Below, piece after piece: positions 7,570 to 15,738 of a stretch of DNA of 64,000 nt. The stretch is taken from IMG/VR virus record IMGVR_UViG_3300036861_001052, positions 1-64,000 of that record, one strand, 5' to 3'. Under the pieces are notes generated by a model that made no database searches, was not told the DNA's origin, and worked only from the letters and a program-made list of their open reading frames with translations. The position numbers and the translations under genes were made by a program. Position 1 is the first letter of the stretch; the number at the start of each line of letters is the position of its first letter. The stretch is from a virus.

Positions 7570-7883
7570 CCAAGAACGAACAGGGCGAGCTTATCGCGAC
7601 GCTAAAAGCCCACATCGAAGAGCTCGAGACCCAGCTCCGGGAAGCGAGCCAAGAGCTCGCCTTCGAGGAGAAGATCACCGCCGACCTGCACGAAAAGGTC
7701 GCGCGACTGGAGAAGCACCGGGGCATCGACCCACAGAGGATTGCCGCTGCCGTGCACGAGCTCCTCTACGACGAGGGCATGGCGCCGGGGGACCTGCCGT
7801 GGAAAGTCGCGCCGGCCCTCTGGCGGCAGAAGCTTCTCGGGGTCCTGTCGCGTTTCGAGTTTCCGGACCCGCACTGGGGCTAG
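7566..7883 (+). CDS. Coiled-coil hypothetical protein
   Basis: A 105-residue protein. Residues 5-55 form a continuous heptad pattern (LIATLKAHIEELETQLREAS onward), a predicted coiled coil. The C-terminal half is globular with several tryptophans (DLPWKVAPALWRQKLLG). It starts at ATG 7566 inside the previous stop. It may be an oligomerising accessory protein; function unknown. Confidence 0.6.
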   Translation: MTKNEQGELIATLKAHIEELETQLREASQELAFEEKITADLHEKVARLEKHRGIDPQRIAAAVHELLYDEGMAPGDLPWKVAPALWRQKLLGVLSRFEFPDPHWG

Positions 7884-7939
7884 CCCGGCGACAAAAGCCC
7901 CTTGGCGAGCCCCCCGGGGACCTGGGAGACTAAAGAGCC

Positions 7940-8119
7940 GTGGCGATCGACAAGAACGCCGCCGAAGTCGTGAGTGAGCTCCGGACCATCCTACGATCGG
8001 ATCCGGAGCGCTTCGACAAGCTCTGCCAGGACATCATCGTCTCGGCCACGGACGAAGTGACGAAAGAGTTCTGGGAGGACGTCCGGAGATTTGCGCGAGC
8101 CGAAAAGGAAGATGTCTGA
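7940..8119 (+). CDS. Small helical protein, 59 residues
   Basis: GTG 7940 lies eight bases after a GGGAG-like site. The frame runs to TGA 8117-8119. The product is an amphipathic helix pair (KNAAEVVSELRTILRSDPER, then EFWEDVRRFARAEKE). It fills the gap between two larger genes and keeps the spacing of the operon, which supports it as a real gene. No family recognised. Confidence 0.5.
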   Translation: MAIDKNAAEVVSELRTILRSDPERFDKLCQDIIVSATDEVTKEFWEDVRRFARAEKEDV

Positions 8120-8121
8120 GA

Positions 8122-8532
8122 ATGCCCGTCCGCAAGCTCAAGACCGCCAAGGAGTCTAGGTTCGCGGCGGAGGTCCGGCGGATGCTCGGAGTCGGGCCCG
8201 ACACTGACGTCGTCATGAAGACCCCGGAGTTCCACAGGCCGCGAGGTGCGACCGCTCCCGCGGCACCGCCGACGGACTTCGAAGCTCTCCGCGGCCTCGA
8301 CTCGAACGCCCTCCGAGAGCTCGGCTGCTCTGTGTGGTCAGAGCCGGACGACAAGGGCACCGTGCTCGTGCTCCTGCCGGGCGAATGGTACTCGTCCATC
8401 CCGGACGGCACCGAGCTCGAGAGCATCAGCCACTGCGCGGTACAATTCCGGAGAGGCATGACGAGCGCCGGCATTAGGTTCGGGTGCCTGGCGTATGGGC
8501 TACGGGTCAAGGAGTCGCGAGGCCGCGGGTGA
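8122..8532 (+). CDS. Hypothetical phage protein, 136 residues
   Basis: ATG 8122 starts two bases after the preceding stop. The N-terminus is basic, the middle is Pro-rich (TAPAAPPTDFEA), and the C-terminal 80 residues are beta-rich, with GTVLVLLPGEWYSSIPDGTE and FGCLAYGLRV. The stop overlaps the next ATG by one base. No catalytic pattern seen. Confidence 0.55.
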   Translation: MPVRKLKTAKESRFAAEVRRMLGVGPDTDVVMKTPEFHRPRGATAPAAPPTDFEALRGLDSNALRELGCSVWSEPDDKGTVLVLLPGEWYSSIPDGTELESISHCAVQFRRGMTSAGIRFGCLAYGLRVKESRGRG

Positions 8533-8828
8533 TGCACTACAAGCTCGTCGGCCACGAGCCCGTCCTCTGCGAGGATGTCCTCGAGTGGCAAGCTTGGCTC
8601 GCGACGGCTGATCGCAAGGTTGCCCTCACCGAGGTAGGGCCGTTCGTGGTGTCGACCGTATTTCTCCCAATAGGGGTCGAGGCTATGTTCCGGCGTCCGC
8701 CGCGACTCTTCGAGACAATCGTTTTCCGAGACGGGAGCCCCGACGAAGTTACGCGCACCGAGACGTGGGCCGAGGCTGAAGCGCTCCACGCCTCTATGGT
8801 CGCAAAGTGCAAAGGTAAGGTGAACTAG
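8532..8828 (+). CDS. Conserved small phage protein of unknown function
   Basis: A 98-residue protein from ATG 8532. The pattern HYKLVGHEPVLCEDVLEW, then TADRKVALTEVGPFVVSTVF, then LFETIVFRDG and an 'ET WAEAEALHASM' helix matches a family found in very many tailed phages ('Y.ldg..p...dl..W..w.e..dR.VA.T.vg...VSTVFLg'). Members are about 90-120 residues and have no assigned role. The match is recalled, not searched, but the order of motifs is distinctive. Confidence 0.75.
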   Translation: MHYKLVGHEPVLCEDVLEWQAWLATADRKVALTEVGPFVVSTVFLPIGVEAMFRRPPRLFETIVFRDGSPDEVTRTETWAEAEALHASMVAKCKGKVN

Positions 8829-9160
8829 TGGACCTGTCGGCCGTTCGCTGTCCGGACTGCGGGAAGCCCGGAGATCTCTACTTCTGGACGGACGGCAATC
8901 GCGTGGAGGCCTCGTGCTCTTGCGGAGGCGGCTTTGCCTCGCAAGGCGACGACGACATGGTCCGAGCCGTTCGTGCCCTCCTCCCAGGCGCCGGCGCGCA
9001 CACCTTGCTCGCGCGTGGCGTCACCGCCGTCGGAGACTACCTCTACTCCCCGGCGAAGCTCGGACGCATCAAGACTCCTCGCGAGACCGAACGCGACCTG
9101 ACAGAGCTCCTCCGTTGGCTCAGGGACGCGCGTGGATTTCTCGACCGGATCCCGAAGTGA
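8828..9160 (+). CDS. Zinc-ribbon protein
   Basis: GTG 8828 shares a base with the preceding TAG. The N-terminal CPDCGKPGDLYFWTDGN is followed after ten residues by CSCGGGF, giving a four-cysteine ribbon in residues 8-37. The rest (about 70 residues) is helical and ends with an acidic/basic amphipathic helix. Likely a small nucleic-acid or protein-interaction module; function unknown. Confidence 0.6.
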   Translation: MDLSAVRCPDCGKPGDLYFWTDGNRVEASCSCGGGFASQGDDDMVRAVRALLPGAGAHTLLARGVTAVGDYLYSPAKLGRIKTPRETERDLTELLRWLRDARGFLDRIPK

Positions 9161-9594
9161 GCACCGCGGCCAATAGCCCTGACCTCACCACGGCGCACGG
9201 CGTCGGAGAAGTCCTGAACGCTCGCGGCCCGCTCTGGGACGAGGAGCACGGGGCACGCCTTCCCCAGGTAGCCTACGCCTGGCATATCCATCGGGACGGC
9301 GACTGGGTACGGGAAGACGCCGAGGAGTACGGCTGCGCGAGGGCCGCAATGGTTTTTCAGCGCGAGGGCGAGGCCGCTTGGCGCGGCCCAGAAAACCATC
9401 AATTCGTTACTGCGGAGGATGCCAAGGCGGCTTGCGACGCAGTCCTTGTCGCTCGCGGCTGGCTTTTCGACGAGACTTCGGTGCGCCCCGACCGGGAGAC
9501 GCTTTCTGTGCGGCGCTGCATTCACGGAGAGGCGCACGACACATTCTGTGCGGCCTGCGGCCTCCATAACTTCATCGAGCCAGAGCCCCCGTGA
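9157..9594 (+). CDS. Hypothetical protein with terminal cysteine cluster
   Basis: A 145-residue protein from GTG 9157 (GTGA overlap). The body contains AYAWHIHRDGDWVREDAEEYG and a repeat-like ATAEDAKAACDAVL-type helix. The C-terminus carries CIHGEAHDTFCAACGLHNF, an HxxxH/CxxC arrangement likely to bind zinc. No family recognised. Confidence 0.55.
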   Translation: MSTAANSPDLTTAHGVGEVLNARGPLWDEEHGARLPQVAYAWHIHRDGDWVREDAEEYGCARAAMVFQREGEAAWRGPENHQFVTAEDAKAACDAVLVARGWLFDETSVRPDRETLSVRRCIHGEAHDTFCAACGLHNFIEPEPP

Positions 9595-10097
9595 TCATCC
9601 TCACCTACCACGCGGTCGAGCAGTTCATGAGCCGGTGCAAGACCGAGCTCTCGCACGAGGCGGCGTGGAACTACCTCGAAAAGCAACTCCCTTACGCAAG
9701 GAAGCTCCGGGAGCGTAGCCTCTGCGGCGACACGCTCTGGTCCCTCCCGAACGGCCACTACCTCATCACGAAAGGAAGCCGTGACGGAGACGTCGCCGTC
9801 ACCTTCCTCCGCGAGCTCACCGAGCGGCAGGGGCCGGGGCCGACTCCGGAGGAGCTCGAGATGCTCATCGAGCGCGCGGTCCTGGACAGTCCGGCTTCTG
9901 CTGCCCCACGCGAAGGGACGCTGCGGTTCGAGGTGTCGGTGAGGTACACGCTCGGCGCCGACAACGAGCCCATCGCCGTCGAGCGCATCGAGCAGTCCCT
10001 CCGGACGGCAGTCGGGGCCCTGAAGGGGCGCCACTTCGCCAAAGCCACCGTGCCGACCGTCTTGATTGTCCGCACCGAAGACAAGGAAGCGCCATGA
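9591..10097 (+). CDS. Hypothetical protein, 168 residues
   Basis: GTG 9591 overlaps the previous TGA. The N-terminal 70 residues (YHAVEQFMSRCKTELSHEAA, ARKLRERSLCGDTLWSL) resemble the small phage and bacterial 'T.HA..R..eR' proteins that often bind nucleic acid, but this is tentative. The C-terminal part is a beta-rich domain of alternating strands (LRFEVSVRYTLGADNEPIAV). Function unknown. Confidence 0.55.
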   Translation: MIILTYHAVEQFMSRCKTELSHEAAWNYLEKQLPYARKLRERSLCGDTLWSLPNGHYLITKGSRDGDVAVTFLRELTERQGPGPTPEELEMLIERAVLDSPASAAPREGTLRFEVSVRYTLGADNEPIAVERIEQSLRTAVGALKGRHFAKATVPTVLIVRTEDKEAP

Positions 10098-10825
10098 CTT
10101 GGATCGAAACGTTCAGTGGAAAGAGAATCGACCTCGCGATGCCCGACCCGGAGGAGATCTCCCTCGCCGACATCGCTCACGCCCTCGCGCGTATCAACCG
10201 CTTCGTCGGCCACACCGGCAAGGGCTACTCCGTCGGAGAGCACTCCCTCTGGGCCTGGAAGATTGCCGCCCTCGAGCGTCCGAAGGACTATCTCTTCCAG
10301 CTCCACGCCGAGCTCCACGACGCCCACGAGGCCTACACTGGCGATATCTCGCACCCGATGAAGATGCTGCTCCGGCGGCTCGGCGCTGGCGACGCTCTCG
10401 AGAGGATCGAGCGCGGGGTGCAGAACGCAATCCTCGGAAAGCTCCGCGTCCCGCCGCTTTCGGAAAACGACCGGCGCGCCGTCAAGATCATCGACGTGCG
10501 CCTTCTCGCGACGGAGCACCGATGCCCAGCCCTCATGCCCCACGGCGGACAGCACCCATGGGACGCTGACGACTTCGAGCACTACGAGGGGATCCTCGAC
10601 GGGACGGTCGGACTGGAGCCCTACGATATGCTCGGGCCAGACGTTTGGAACGGGGACTTCCCGGTTCGAACTTCATTCCCAACCTGGCTCGGAACCTTTC
10701 AGCCCGCGGAAGAGCACCCAGTGTACAGACCCATCTCGAAGCCACTTTCCGAGTCGGAGGTCGCCTTTCTCTTCCAGAGCAACACGGACCGCCTCCTTTC
10801 CCTCATCTACGAGCCCTCCCCATGA
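10094..10825 (+). CDS. HD-domain phosphohydrolase (YfbR-like 5'-deoxynucleotidase family)
   Basis: A 243-residue protein. The start reads IADIAHAL-like sequence (SLADIAHALARINRFVGHT), then YSVGEHSLWAWKIA, and the key pair LHAELHDAHEAYTGDISHP gives the H...HD metal site of HD phosphohydrolases at about residues 74-90. A distal Asp in VKIIDVRLLATEH completes the family pattern. Homologues in phages dephosphorylate deoxynucleotides or related metabolites and are typical of nucleotide-pool genes. The ATG overlaps the previous TGA. Confidence 0.8.
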   Translation: MTWIETFSGKRIDLAMPDPEEISLADIAHALARINRFVGHTGKGYSVGEHSLWAWKIAALERPKDYLFQLHAELHDAHEAYTGDISHPMKMLLRRLGAGDALERIERGVQNAILGKLRVPPLSENDRRAVKIIDVRLLATEHRCPALMPHGGQHPWDADDFEHYEGILDGTVGLEPYDMLGPDVWNGDFPVRTSFPTWLGTFQPAEEHPVYRPISKPLSESEVAFLFQSNTDRLLSLIYEPSP

Positions 10826-11217
10826 ACGTCTCCGAACTTTCGGATGACCAGCTCGTCGATGTCCTCATCGCAGAGACGGCTCGCTGGGCGCCTGCGGCCT
10901 CCGGCGTGTTGCTCGATCCCTTCGCCGAGGGACATCGCCAGAACCTCCTGGCCTGCAAAGACCAGCTCCTTCAGCGTCTCCGAGAACGCCTCGATAAGCC
11001 CCACCCGCTGCGGGACCAGATCCTGAAGCTCCTCACCGAGGACGGCACCGCGATGCGTACAGTGTCCGTCGAGCCTCCGGGATCGATCGGGGAGCCCGTA
11101 TGGGCGACGGTCAGCTTCGGCTGGCTCACGGTGAAGGGCACCGGACCCGATAAGCTCAAGGCTCTCGCCGACGCCTTCTTCGAGTACGACAAGGCCTTGA
11201 GGTCAGGAGGAGGATGA
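10822..11217 (+). CDS. Hypothetical protein, 131 residues
   Basis: ATG 10822 overlaps the HD gene stop. The first 75 residues are helical (LSDDQLVDVLIAETARWAP, NLLACKDQLLQRLRERLDK). The remainder forms a small beta sheet with WATVSFGWLTVKGTGPD. There is no motif that allows a functional call. Coupled at its 3' end by a 4-base overlap. Confidence 0.55.
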   Translation: MNVSELSDDQLVDVLIAETARWAPAASGVLLDPFAEGHRQNLLACKDQLLQRLRERLDKPHPLRDQILKLLTEDGTAMRTVSVEPPGSIGEPVWATVSFGWLTVKGTGPDKLKALADAFFEYDKALRSGGG

Positions 11218-11480
11218 AGCTCTCTTCCAGAGGACGAGTGATGCCCAGTGACGACTGGCCCACAAAAGAAAGGCTGTCCGAGTTGGCTCAGTGGCCAGAC
11301 CTAGACGCGCTCTGCCGGCACTGCTGCTTGCGTCGCGGCCTGCATCGCACCTCCGACGACAAGTGCCCCGGTGACGAGGTCACCGTCGTGTGGAAGGAAA
11401 CCGAGAGCCACCGAGAGTTCATGCAGCGGGTCGACGCGAACTTCGCCGTCCGTTCGAGCTTCTTCGAAGCTTCGGAATAG
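11214..11480 (+). CDS. Small Cys-rich protein, last gene of the tightly coupled run
   Basis: An 88-residue protein from ATG 11214; a second ATG at 11241 is possible. It contains DLDALCRHCCLRRGLHRTSD and a later cysteine (KCPGD), a potential zinc knuckle. After its stop at 11480 there is a 43-base gap before the kinase-like gene, the largest gap in this stretch. Confidence 0.55.
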   Translation: MKLSSRGRVMPSDDWPTKERLSELAQWPDLDALCRHCCLRRGLHRTSDDKCPGDEVTVVWKETESHREFMQRVDANFAVRSSFFEASE

Positions 11481-11523
11481 CCGAGGCTCGCGTCCTCCGG
11501 GCACCTCGTTTAGAATCGGGGCC

Positions 11524-12516
11524 GTGCGCCGTAACCCGGCTCCGATGGCAGTCCTCGAGCCCGAGCCCGGGCTCCGCGAGGACATTGCGGCCGGCGTCAC
11601 CTGGGCGCGCTTTCTCGACCTGAACCACCGCCGCTTCGAGCGGACCGTGGGGATGCCGGTCGGCGAGCGCCTCGGCTGCGGGCTCTTTGGCTGCGTCTAC
11701 GAGACGACGCCTCCCTGGGTGGTGAAGTTCACGAGGGATGAGACGGAGGGGCCGATCTGGGCGCTCATGGCGGAGCTCCTTGCCGATCCCGAAGTGACCG
11801 GTGAGCTCGACGCGTTCCTTCGCGTGCGGGACGTCGTCCGGATCCGCCCCGACGTCATCTTCCGCGGCGAGGAGATGCCCGTCTACGGGATCGTGCGCGA
11901 GGAGGCCCTGCCCGTTCTCTACGAGCCCTACCTTGCGACCGACGAGACGCTTCGTCGTATGGGCGCGACGCCGGACATGCTCCGGAAGGCGGGCCTGCCG
12001 GTAGAGCGGCCTTCTCTGAACGACATCAACGACTCGCTCTCCAAGTTTCCGCCGCCCGTAAGGAGCTCTTTCCGGGAGCTCTTCGCCGTGCTGCTCGGCC
12101 TGATGGAGTACCGAAAGCACGCGCTCGTCTATCACAAGTGGCGCGGGGGCCTCATCCACGGCGAGTACGAGGGCCTGTCTCGAGAAGACGCAGAGGACAT
12201 CGCCGACCAGTCGTTTCGGGACATGCTCGGCGCGATTGACATGATGCGGGGCGGCTTCGATTTCACGAACCGCTACGGAGACGACATCGGCCGGACTCTC
12301 CTCGCCGCCGTGAACTTCGCCGATCTGGTCTTCCGAGATTTGCACCTCGGTAACGTGGGCTGGAGGATCCACGAGAAGATCGGCGGCGACTCCCGCCCGC
12401 TCACCATGGTGATCCTCGATCCGGGAGCGATGGCGACGCCGTACGTCCCGGAGATCCACGAAGTCGAGCTCGTTGCAAACCTCTCGCGAGAGCTCCGGAG
12501 AGCCCGTGGATCGTAA
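11524..12516 (+). CDS. Protein-kinase-fold protein (paralogue of 13724-14596)
   Basis: A 330-residue protein from GTG 11524; ATG 11545 is an alternative. Kinase elements appear in order: a glycine-rich loop ERLGCGLFGCVYE with a following PPWVVKF (Lys as ATP anchor) around residues 50-70; an acidic segment TEGPIW; the hinge-like PVYGIVREEALPVLYEPY; a catalytic-loop equivalent VFRDLHLGNVGW (Asp and Asn both present) near residue 275; and a metal site MVILDPG in the place of DFG. The set is complete enough to predict ATP binding and probable phosphotransfer, but substrate class is unknown. TAGAAT at 11511-11516 could be a -10 box for a leaderless message. Confidence 0.7.
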   Translation: MRRNPAPMAVLEPEPGLREDIAAGVTWARFLDLNHRRFERTVGMPVGERLGCGLFGCVYETTPPWVVKFTRDETEGPIWALMAELLADPEVTGELDAFLRVRDVVRIRPDVIFRGEEMPVYGIVREEALPVLYEPYLATDETLRRMGATPDMLRKAGLPVERPSLNDINDSLSKFPPPVRSSFRELFAVLLGLMEYRKHALVYHKWRGGLIHGEYEGLSREDAEDIADQSFRDMLGAIDMMRGGFDFTNRYGDDIGRTLLAAVNFADLVFRDLHLGNVGWRIHEKIGGDSRPLTMVILDPGAMATPYVPEIHEVELVANLSRELRRARGS

Positions 12517-12862
12517 GGCCCTCCTCTTCTTCGGTGGCGGCATTGCCGCGGCAGGCGCTGCGGCCCTGGCGTATCTCCTCCGGACGCCGGCAGAGGACGA
12601 GACTCCGCTTTGCAAAACCCCGCCCCCCGGTCCTCAGCCACCGGTGCCTCCCGGCTGGCGCATGTACTCGGGCTCGGTGAGCTCGCTCGCTTCCCAGAAG
12701 GCTCGCCAGATGCTCTCCATGCCGATGGGCTCGAGTGACAGCTTCCTCGACGAGGACGGAGAAGTCCTGGGCGTGCTCGTCATGTGGCACTGCCACGATC
12801 CGTCCGAGGGCGTGACGCCGGTCGGCTGGCACAAGGGCGCGACGCTCTTCAGGATCGGCTGA
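12506..12862 (+). CDS. Single-pass membrane protein
   Basis: A 118-residue protein from GTG 12506, preceded by CCGGAG and overlapping the kinase stop by 11 bases. Residues 5-24 (LLFFGGGIAAAGAAALAYLL) form an N-terminal transmembrane helix followed by a Pro-rich linker. The outer domain (about 70 residues) contains VLVMWHCHDPSEGVTPVGW. It may be an anchored periplasmic protein. No family recognised. Confidence 0.6.
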   Translation: MDRKALLFFGGGIAAAGAAALAYLLRTPAEDETPLCKTPPPGPQPPVPPGWRMYSGSVSSLASQKARQMLSMPMGSSDSFLDEDGEVLGVLVMWHCHDPSEGVTPVGWHKGATLFRIG

Positions 12863-12935
12863 TCAACTACCAGGATTTCAGGGCTCCGGTGGAGAAGCTT
12901 CCGGCTAAGCCCGAAACCGGTTAGTCTTTAGCTCG

Positions 12936-13235
12936 ATGCTGTACGGACTCGGCGCCACCAAGGACATGCTCTCGGCCGCGATCGCGGCGCTGCCTCCGTG
13001 CTACTCGCCCGAGCTCGACAACTGTCTCGACCGGGACAACGTCGATGGCCTACCGAAGGCGCAGTGCGACCTCATCCACGGGCCCTACGCGCAGGGAGTC
13101 GACGACAAGACCACGTTCGCGATGGACCACGCCATCAACGCCCTCTCGGTCTGCGAGCCGCCGTCGATGGTCCCCTACGTCGGGGCCGCGTTCGCGGCGG
13201 GGATCTTGCTCTCGGCGCTCGTGCTTAGACGTTAG
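12936..13235 (+). CDS. C-terminally anchored small protein
   Basis: A 99-residue protein, ATG 12936. The N-terminal 70 residues include four cysteines (PPCYSPELDNC, AQCDLIH, SVCEPP) that could form two disulphides. Residues 78-97 (MVPYVGAAFAAGILLSALVL) form a membrane helix ending in RR. It is the last rightward gene before a convergent leftward gene. Function unknown. Confidence 0.55.
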   Translation: MLYGLGATKDMLSAAIAALPPCYSPELDNCLDRDNVDGLPKAQCDLIHGPYAQGVDDKTTFAMDHAINALSVCEPPSMVPYVGAAFAAGILLSALVLRR

Positions 13236-13292
13236 GGAAGATTCTACGGCGATTCTGGGAGATTGCCGGGATGCTCTTCCAGAAAGGTCGCA

Positions 13293-13655
13293 CTAGCGGA
13301 TGTTCTCTATCTCATGGAGATAGTTAATCGCCTGGTCGTACATACCGGACGTAACGCTCCGCTGCGCGGCCAGGAGCCTCAGCGCTAAGTCAGGATGCCC
13401 CGTCGTGTGCTGAAACAATAGGAGCAGCTCGTACATGCAGCCCTGAGCGTCTTTCTTAGTAGCACCGCTCTTCGCTGCCTCGAGCGCCGCAATCGTAGTG
13501 TGCAGAACCACTTGGTAACAGATCTCCTCGAGCTTCACGTTGCGCGCGGCATAAGCCGCCGCAAAGCGCTCTCGATACTGCTTCACGAGGTACGCGAAGG
13601 TTCCCTGTGGGTAGTAGGCCGAAATGAACGCGACGGCTCCCATTTCTGAGTACAT
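13293..13655 (-). CDS. Hypothetical helical protein, lower GC than neighbours
   Basis: A 120-residue protein, all-alpha by composition (TFAYLVKQYRERFAAAYAAR, DLALRLLAAQRSVTSG) and rich in Tyr and Leu. Its base composition is noticeably less GC-rich than the flanking genes, which suggests recent acquisition. It lies alone between a rightward gene and the second kinase-like gene. A C9G5 tract lies just upstream of its start. I recognise no family. Confidence 0.55.
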   Translation of the reverse strand: MYSEMGAVAFISAYYPQGTFAYLVKQYRERFAAAYAARNVKLEEICYQVVLHTTIAALEAAKSGATKKDAQGCMYELLLLFQHTTGHPDLALRLLAAQRSVTSGMYDQAINYLHEIENIR

Positions 13656-13669
13656 GGGTACGCATTTTG

Positions 13670-13683
13670 CCCCCCCCCGGGGG
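13670..13683. other. C9G5 homopolymer tract upstream of 13655 gene
   Basis: Nine C followed by five G lie 15 bases upstream of the start codon of the leftward gene at 13655, in the 68-base gap between it and the kinase-like gene. Such tracts slip during replication and could alter promoter or ribosome-site spacing (phase variation), or simply be a sequencing-sensitive run. Confidence 0.6.
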
Positions 13684-13723
13684 AAGTCAATGACCTTTTG
13701 ATGCCGCCCTGATCCCCGGTCGC

Positions 13724-14596
13724 TTAGAGCGCCGCGCGCGGATTCTCGAGGAGCACGGTCTCGATCTCCATCTTGTCCGTCGGCGTGTGACCCGGATCGA
13801 AGACCACGACCTTCGCCCAGTCGTCGTCGCTGCGCGGAAGGTGCCAGCCGATGTTCATGTTGTGGACGTCGCGGAGGAAGATGCGGTTCGAGGCGAGCAT
13901 CCCAAGGGACTCTCCGAGCGGCCCCATGAGCGGCCCGTGGAGGTGACCGAGTACGCGATCGATCGCCTCCTCGACGTCGTCCTGCGAGTCCATGCCGTAT
14001 CGACTCCTCATCGCCCCGAGGCGGGAGCGCTCTACGGAGCCGAGTCGCGACTTTCCGAAGAGATGCCAGAGCGTCGCGAGCTCTCGGTAATCGAAGAGCC
14101 CGTCGAGCCCATCGGAGAAGTCCTTCTGTCTGTCGGTCCCGCGCCTCAAGTTGAATGGCGCCTCCGGCGCCGGGAGCTCGAGGAGCTTCGTCTTAAACCC
14201 GCTCGTGAGGAGCGTCGTCCCGTGCCCGCGCTTGCCGAGTTCTTTCTGGCTGTACTCCCGAAAGACCGGCTCCACGGCCTCGCGCACGATGGCCCAGACC
14301 TTCCGGTTCTTGCCGCCGACCCTGAGATCAGGCGTCAGGCGCGTGATGCTCTTGAGCTCCACGAAACCGTCCGCGCCGTAGTCCTCGTCGGCCATGATGC
14401 CCCCGATCTTCGACCAGATGGGGCCCTCTGTCGGATCGATCGAAAACTTCACGACCCAAGGGCTCACCGACTCGAAGACGCAGCCCCAGTGCCCGCAGCC
14501 GAGCATCTCGCCTAGCGGCACACCGAGCGCGCCCGCGATGGCGTGGCGCTTGGTCATGAGGGCCTCGACCCACTGCTTCTTACGGTTCGGGAGCAT
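13724..14596 (-). CDS. Protein-kinase-fold protein (paralogue of 11524-12516)
   Basis: A 290-residue protein with the same ordered motifs as the rightward kinase-like gene: glycine loop EMLGCGHWGCVFE, SPWVVKF with the ATP-anchoring Lys, PTEGPIW, hinge VWAIVREAVEPVF, catalytic loop IFLRDVHNMNIGW (Asp and Asn retained), and VVVFDPG. Identity between the two is highest around the ATP site. Being on opposite strands 1.2 kb apart, they arose by duplication with inversion or independent capture. Role unknown; phosphorylating or sequestering a host target is an inference. Confidence 0.7.
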   Translation of the reverse strand: MLPNRKKQWVEALMTKRHAIAGALGVPLGEMLGCGHWGCVFESVSPWVVKFSIDPTEGPIWSKIGGIMADEDYGADGFVELKSITRLTPDLRVGGKNRKVWAIVREAVEPVFREYSQKELGKRGHGTTLLTSGFKTKLLELPAPEAPFNLRRGTDRQKDFSDGLDGLFDYRELATLWHLFGKSRLGSVERSRLGAMRSRYGMDSQDDVEEAIDRVLGHLHGPLMGPLGESLGMLASNRIFLRDVHNMNIGWHLPRSDDDWAKVVVFDPGHTPTDKMEIETVLLENPRAAL

Positions 14597-14837
14597 TGGC
14601 GATGAGTTCCCGGAGCGGCGCCTCGCCAGGGCCGGGAGGCCGGAGCGGCGACCACCGTATGAACGCGTCCGGCATTTGTCGGCGCGCAGCGATTGCCGCG
14701 AGTTGGGCGCTCCTCCAGTCGTCGAACGGACCGAGCGCGTACGTCACGAGGCCCTCATCGCCGTCCGGATCTGACAAGGCAATGAAGACGACGTACTGAC
14801 CGTGGAAGGCGTACCTCGGATCCGGCGGGACGATCAC
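14580..14837 (-). CDS. Small hypothetical protein
   Basis: An 85-residue protein from GTG 14837, which overlaps the transglycosylase stop as GTGA; its own stop overlaps the kinase start by 17 bases. Content is beta-rich (YAFHGQYVVFIALSDPDG, GLVTYALGPFDDW) followed by one helix (AQLAAIAARRQM). It is likely expressed with the transglycosylase and the kinase-like protein. No family recognised. Confidence 0.55.
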   Translation of the reverse strand: MIVPPDPRYAFHGQYVVFIALSDPDGDEGLVTYALGPFDDWRSAQLAAIAARRQMPDAFIRWSPLRPPGPGEAPLRELIANAPEP

Positions 14838-15490
14838 AGGATCCTCGCGAGCTGCCGCGGGGGCTTGGTGAGCCCCGCGATGATCGCCGCGGCGTAGAGC
14901 CCCGCTGCACCGAGCATAACTCCCATGAGAAGCCGCGGGCGGCGGAGGCTCATGTACATCACGGCGGCGTTGTTCCACTTGATCACGTTGCCGGCGTAGT
15001 CGTCGGCCATGGCGAGGTTCCAGCGGTTCTTGCCGGGACTGCAGACAGAGCCCGAGTTATACGCAGCGGCTATCTCGGGGAGCTGCCCGTGGCGGCGCTG
15101 ACTGAGATCGGCGAGGAGAGCCGCGCCGACGTCGATGTTCGACTTCGGATCGAACATGTCGGCCGGATCTGCGCCGAAGAGGCGCGCCGTAGCAGGCATG
15201 ATCTGCATGAGCCCCCGCGCGCCCGCGTAGGAGACCTTCGTCGCTTGGTCTTGTGGGTCGTCCGACCAGAGGCCCGTCTCCTCCGTCATGATGGAGAGGA
15301 TCCACGCGGGCGGCAGGCCGTACGTGCCCGCAGCGTCGAGGATGAGGCCCGACCAATTGTTCCACGAGGCGGCCATCTGCTCGAAGTGCACGCTCCCCGG
15401 CTCGAACGCCGGCGTCCCCTCGCCGTCGACCTCGATGAGGCCGTCGGGGCGCATGTCCCACCTCTGGCCACCGCAAGCGTTCTCGAGCAT
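14834..15490 (-). CDS. Lytic transglycosylase (SLT fold) with C-terminal membrane helix
   Basis: A 218-residue protein. The catalytic Glu lies in SIMTEETGLWSDD (about residue 70). The hallmark GARGLMQIMPATARL follows at about residues 90-104, then NIDVGAALLADL and AAYNSG. A hydrophobic segment near residues 185-205 (LLMGVMLGAAGLYAAAIIAG) could anchor it in a membrane or virion. It would cleave the MurNAc-GlcNAc bond during infection or release. It heads the leftward run that continues to the kinase-like gene. Confidence 0.85.
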   Translation of the reverse strand: MLENACGGQRWDMRPDGLIEVDGEGTPAFEPGSVHFEQMAASWNNWSGLILDAAGTYGLPPAWILSIMTEETGLWSDDPQDQATKVSYAGARGLMQIMPATARLFGADPADMFDPKSNIDVGAALLADLSQRRHGQLPEIAAAYNSGSVCSPGKNRWNLAMADDYAGNVIKWNNAAVMYMSLRRPRLLMGVMLGAAGLYAAAIIAGLTKPPRQLARIL

Positions 15491-15738
15491 CAGCCACGCT
15501 CCCCCGGAGGGTAGCTATCAGGTACCTCTTCGTCATCTGCCGCGACTTCGGCGAGCGCGCGAAGAGCGCCGACCGCTGCGATGACGCCTGCCGCAGCGCG
15601 TTCTACGCGTTCTTCCCAAACAGCAGGGATCTCTTCGCGATCGCCGATTCGTCGCTCGATTTGCTCGATCGCGTCGTGGAGGTCCTCCATGCGATCGCCA
15701 AGTTGCTTCGAAATGTCGACGATGAGGTCTTCGGGCAT
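15490..15738 (-). CDS. Coiled-coil small protein
   Basis: An 82-residue protein; its stop shares a base with the transglycosylase start. Residues 5-35 (IVDISKQLGDRMEDLHDAIE onward) form a heptad-type helix, followed by an Ala-rich helix. It starts 33 bases from the divergent SGNH gene, so that short gap must hold two promoters or leaderless starts. Confidence 0.55.
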   Translation of the reverse strand: MPEDLIVDISKQLGDRMEDLHDAIEQIERRIGDREEIPAVWEERVERAAAGVIAAVGALRALAEVAADDEEVPDSYPPGERG

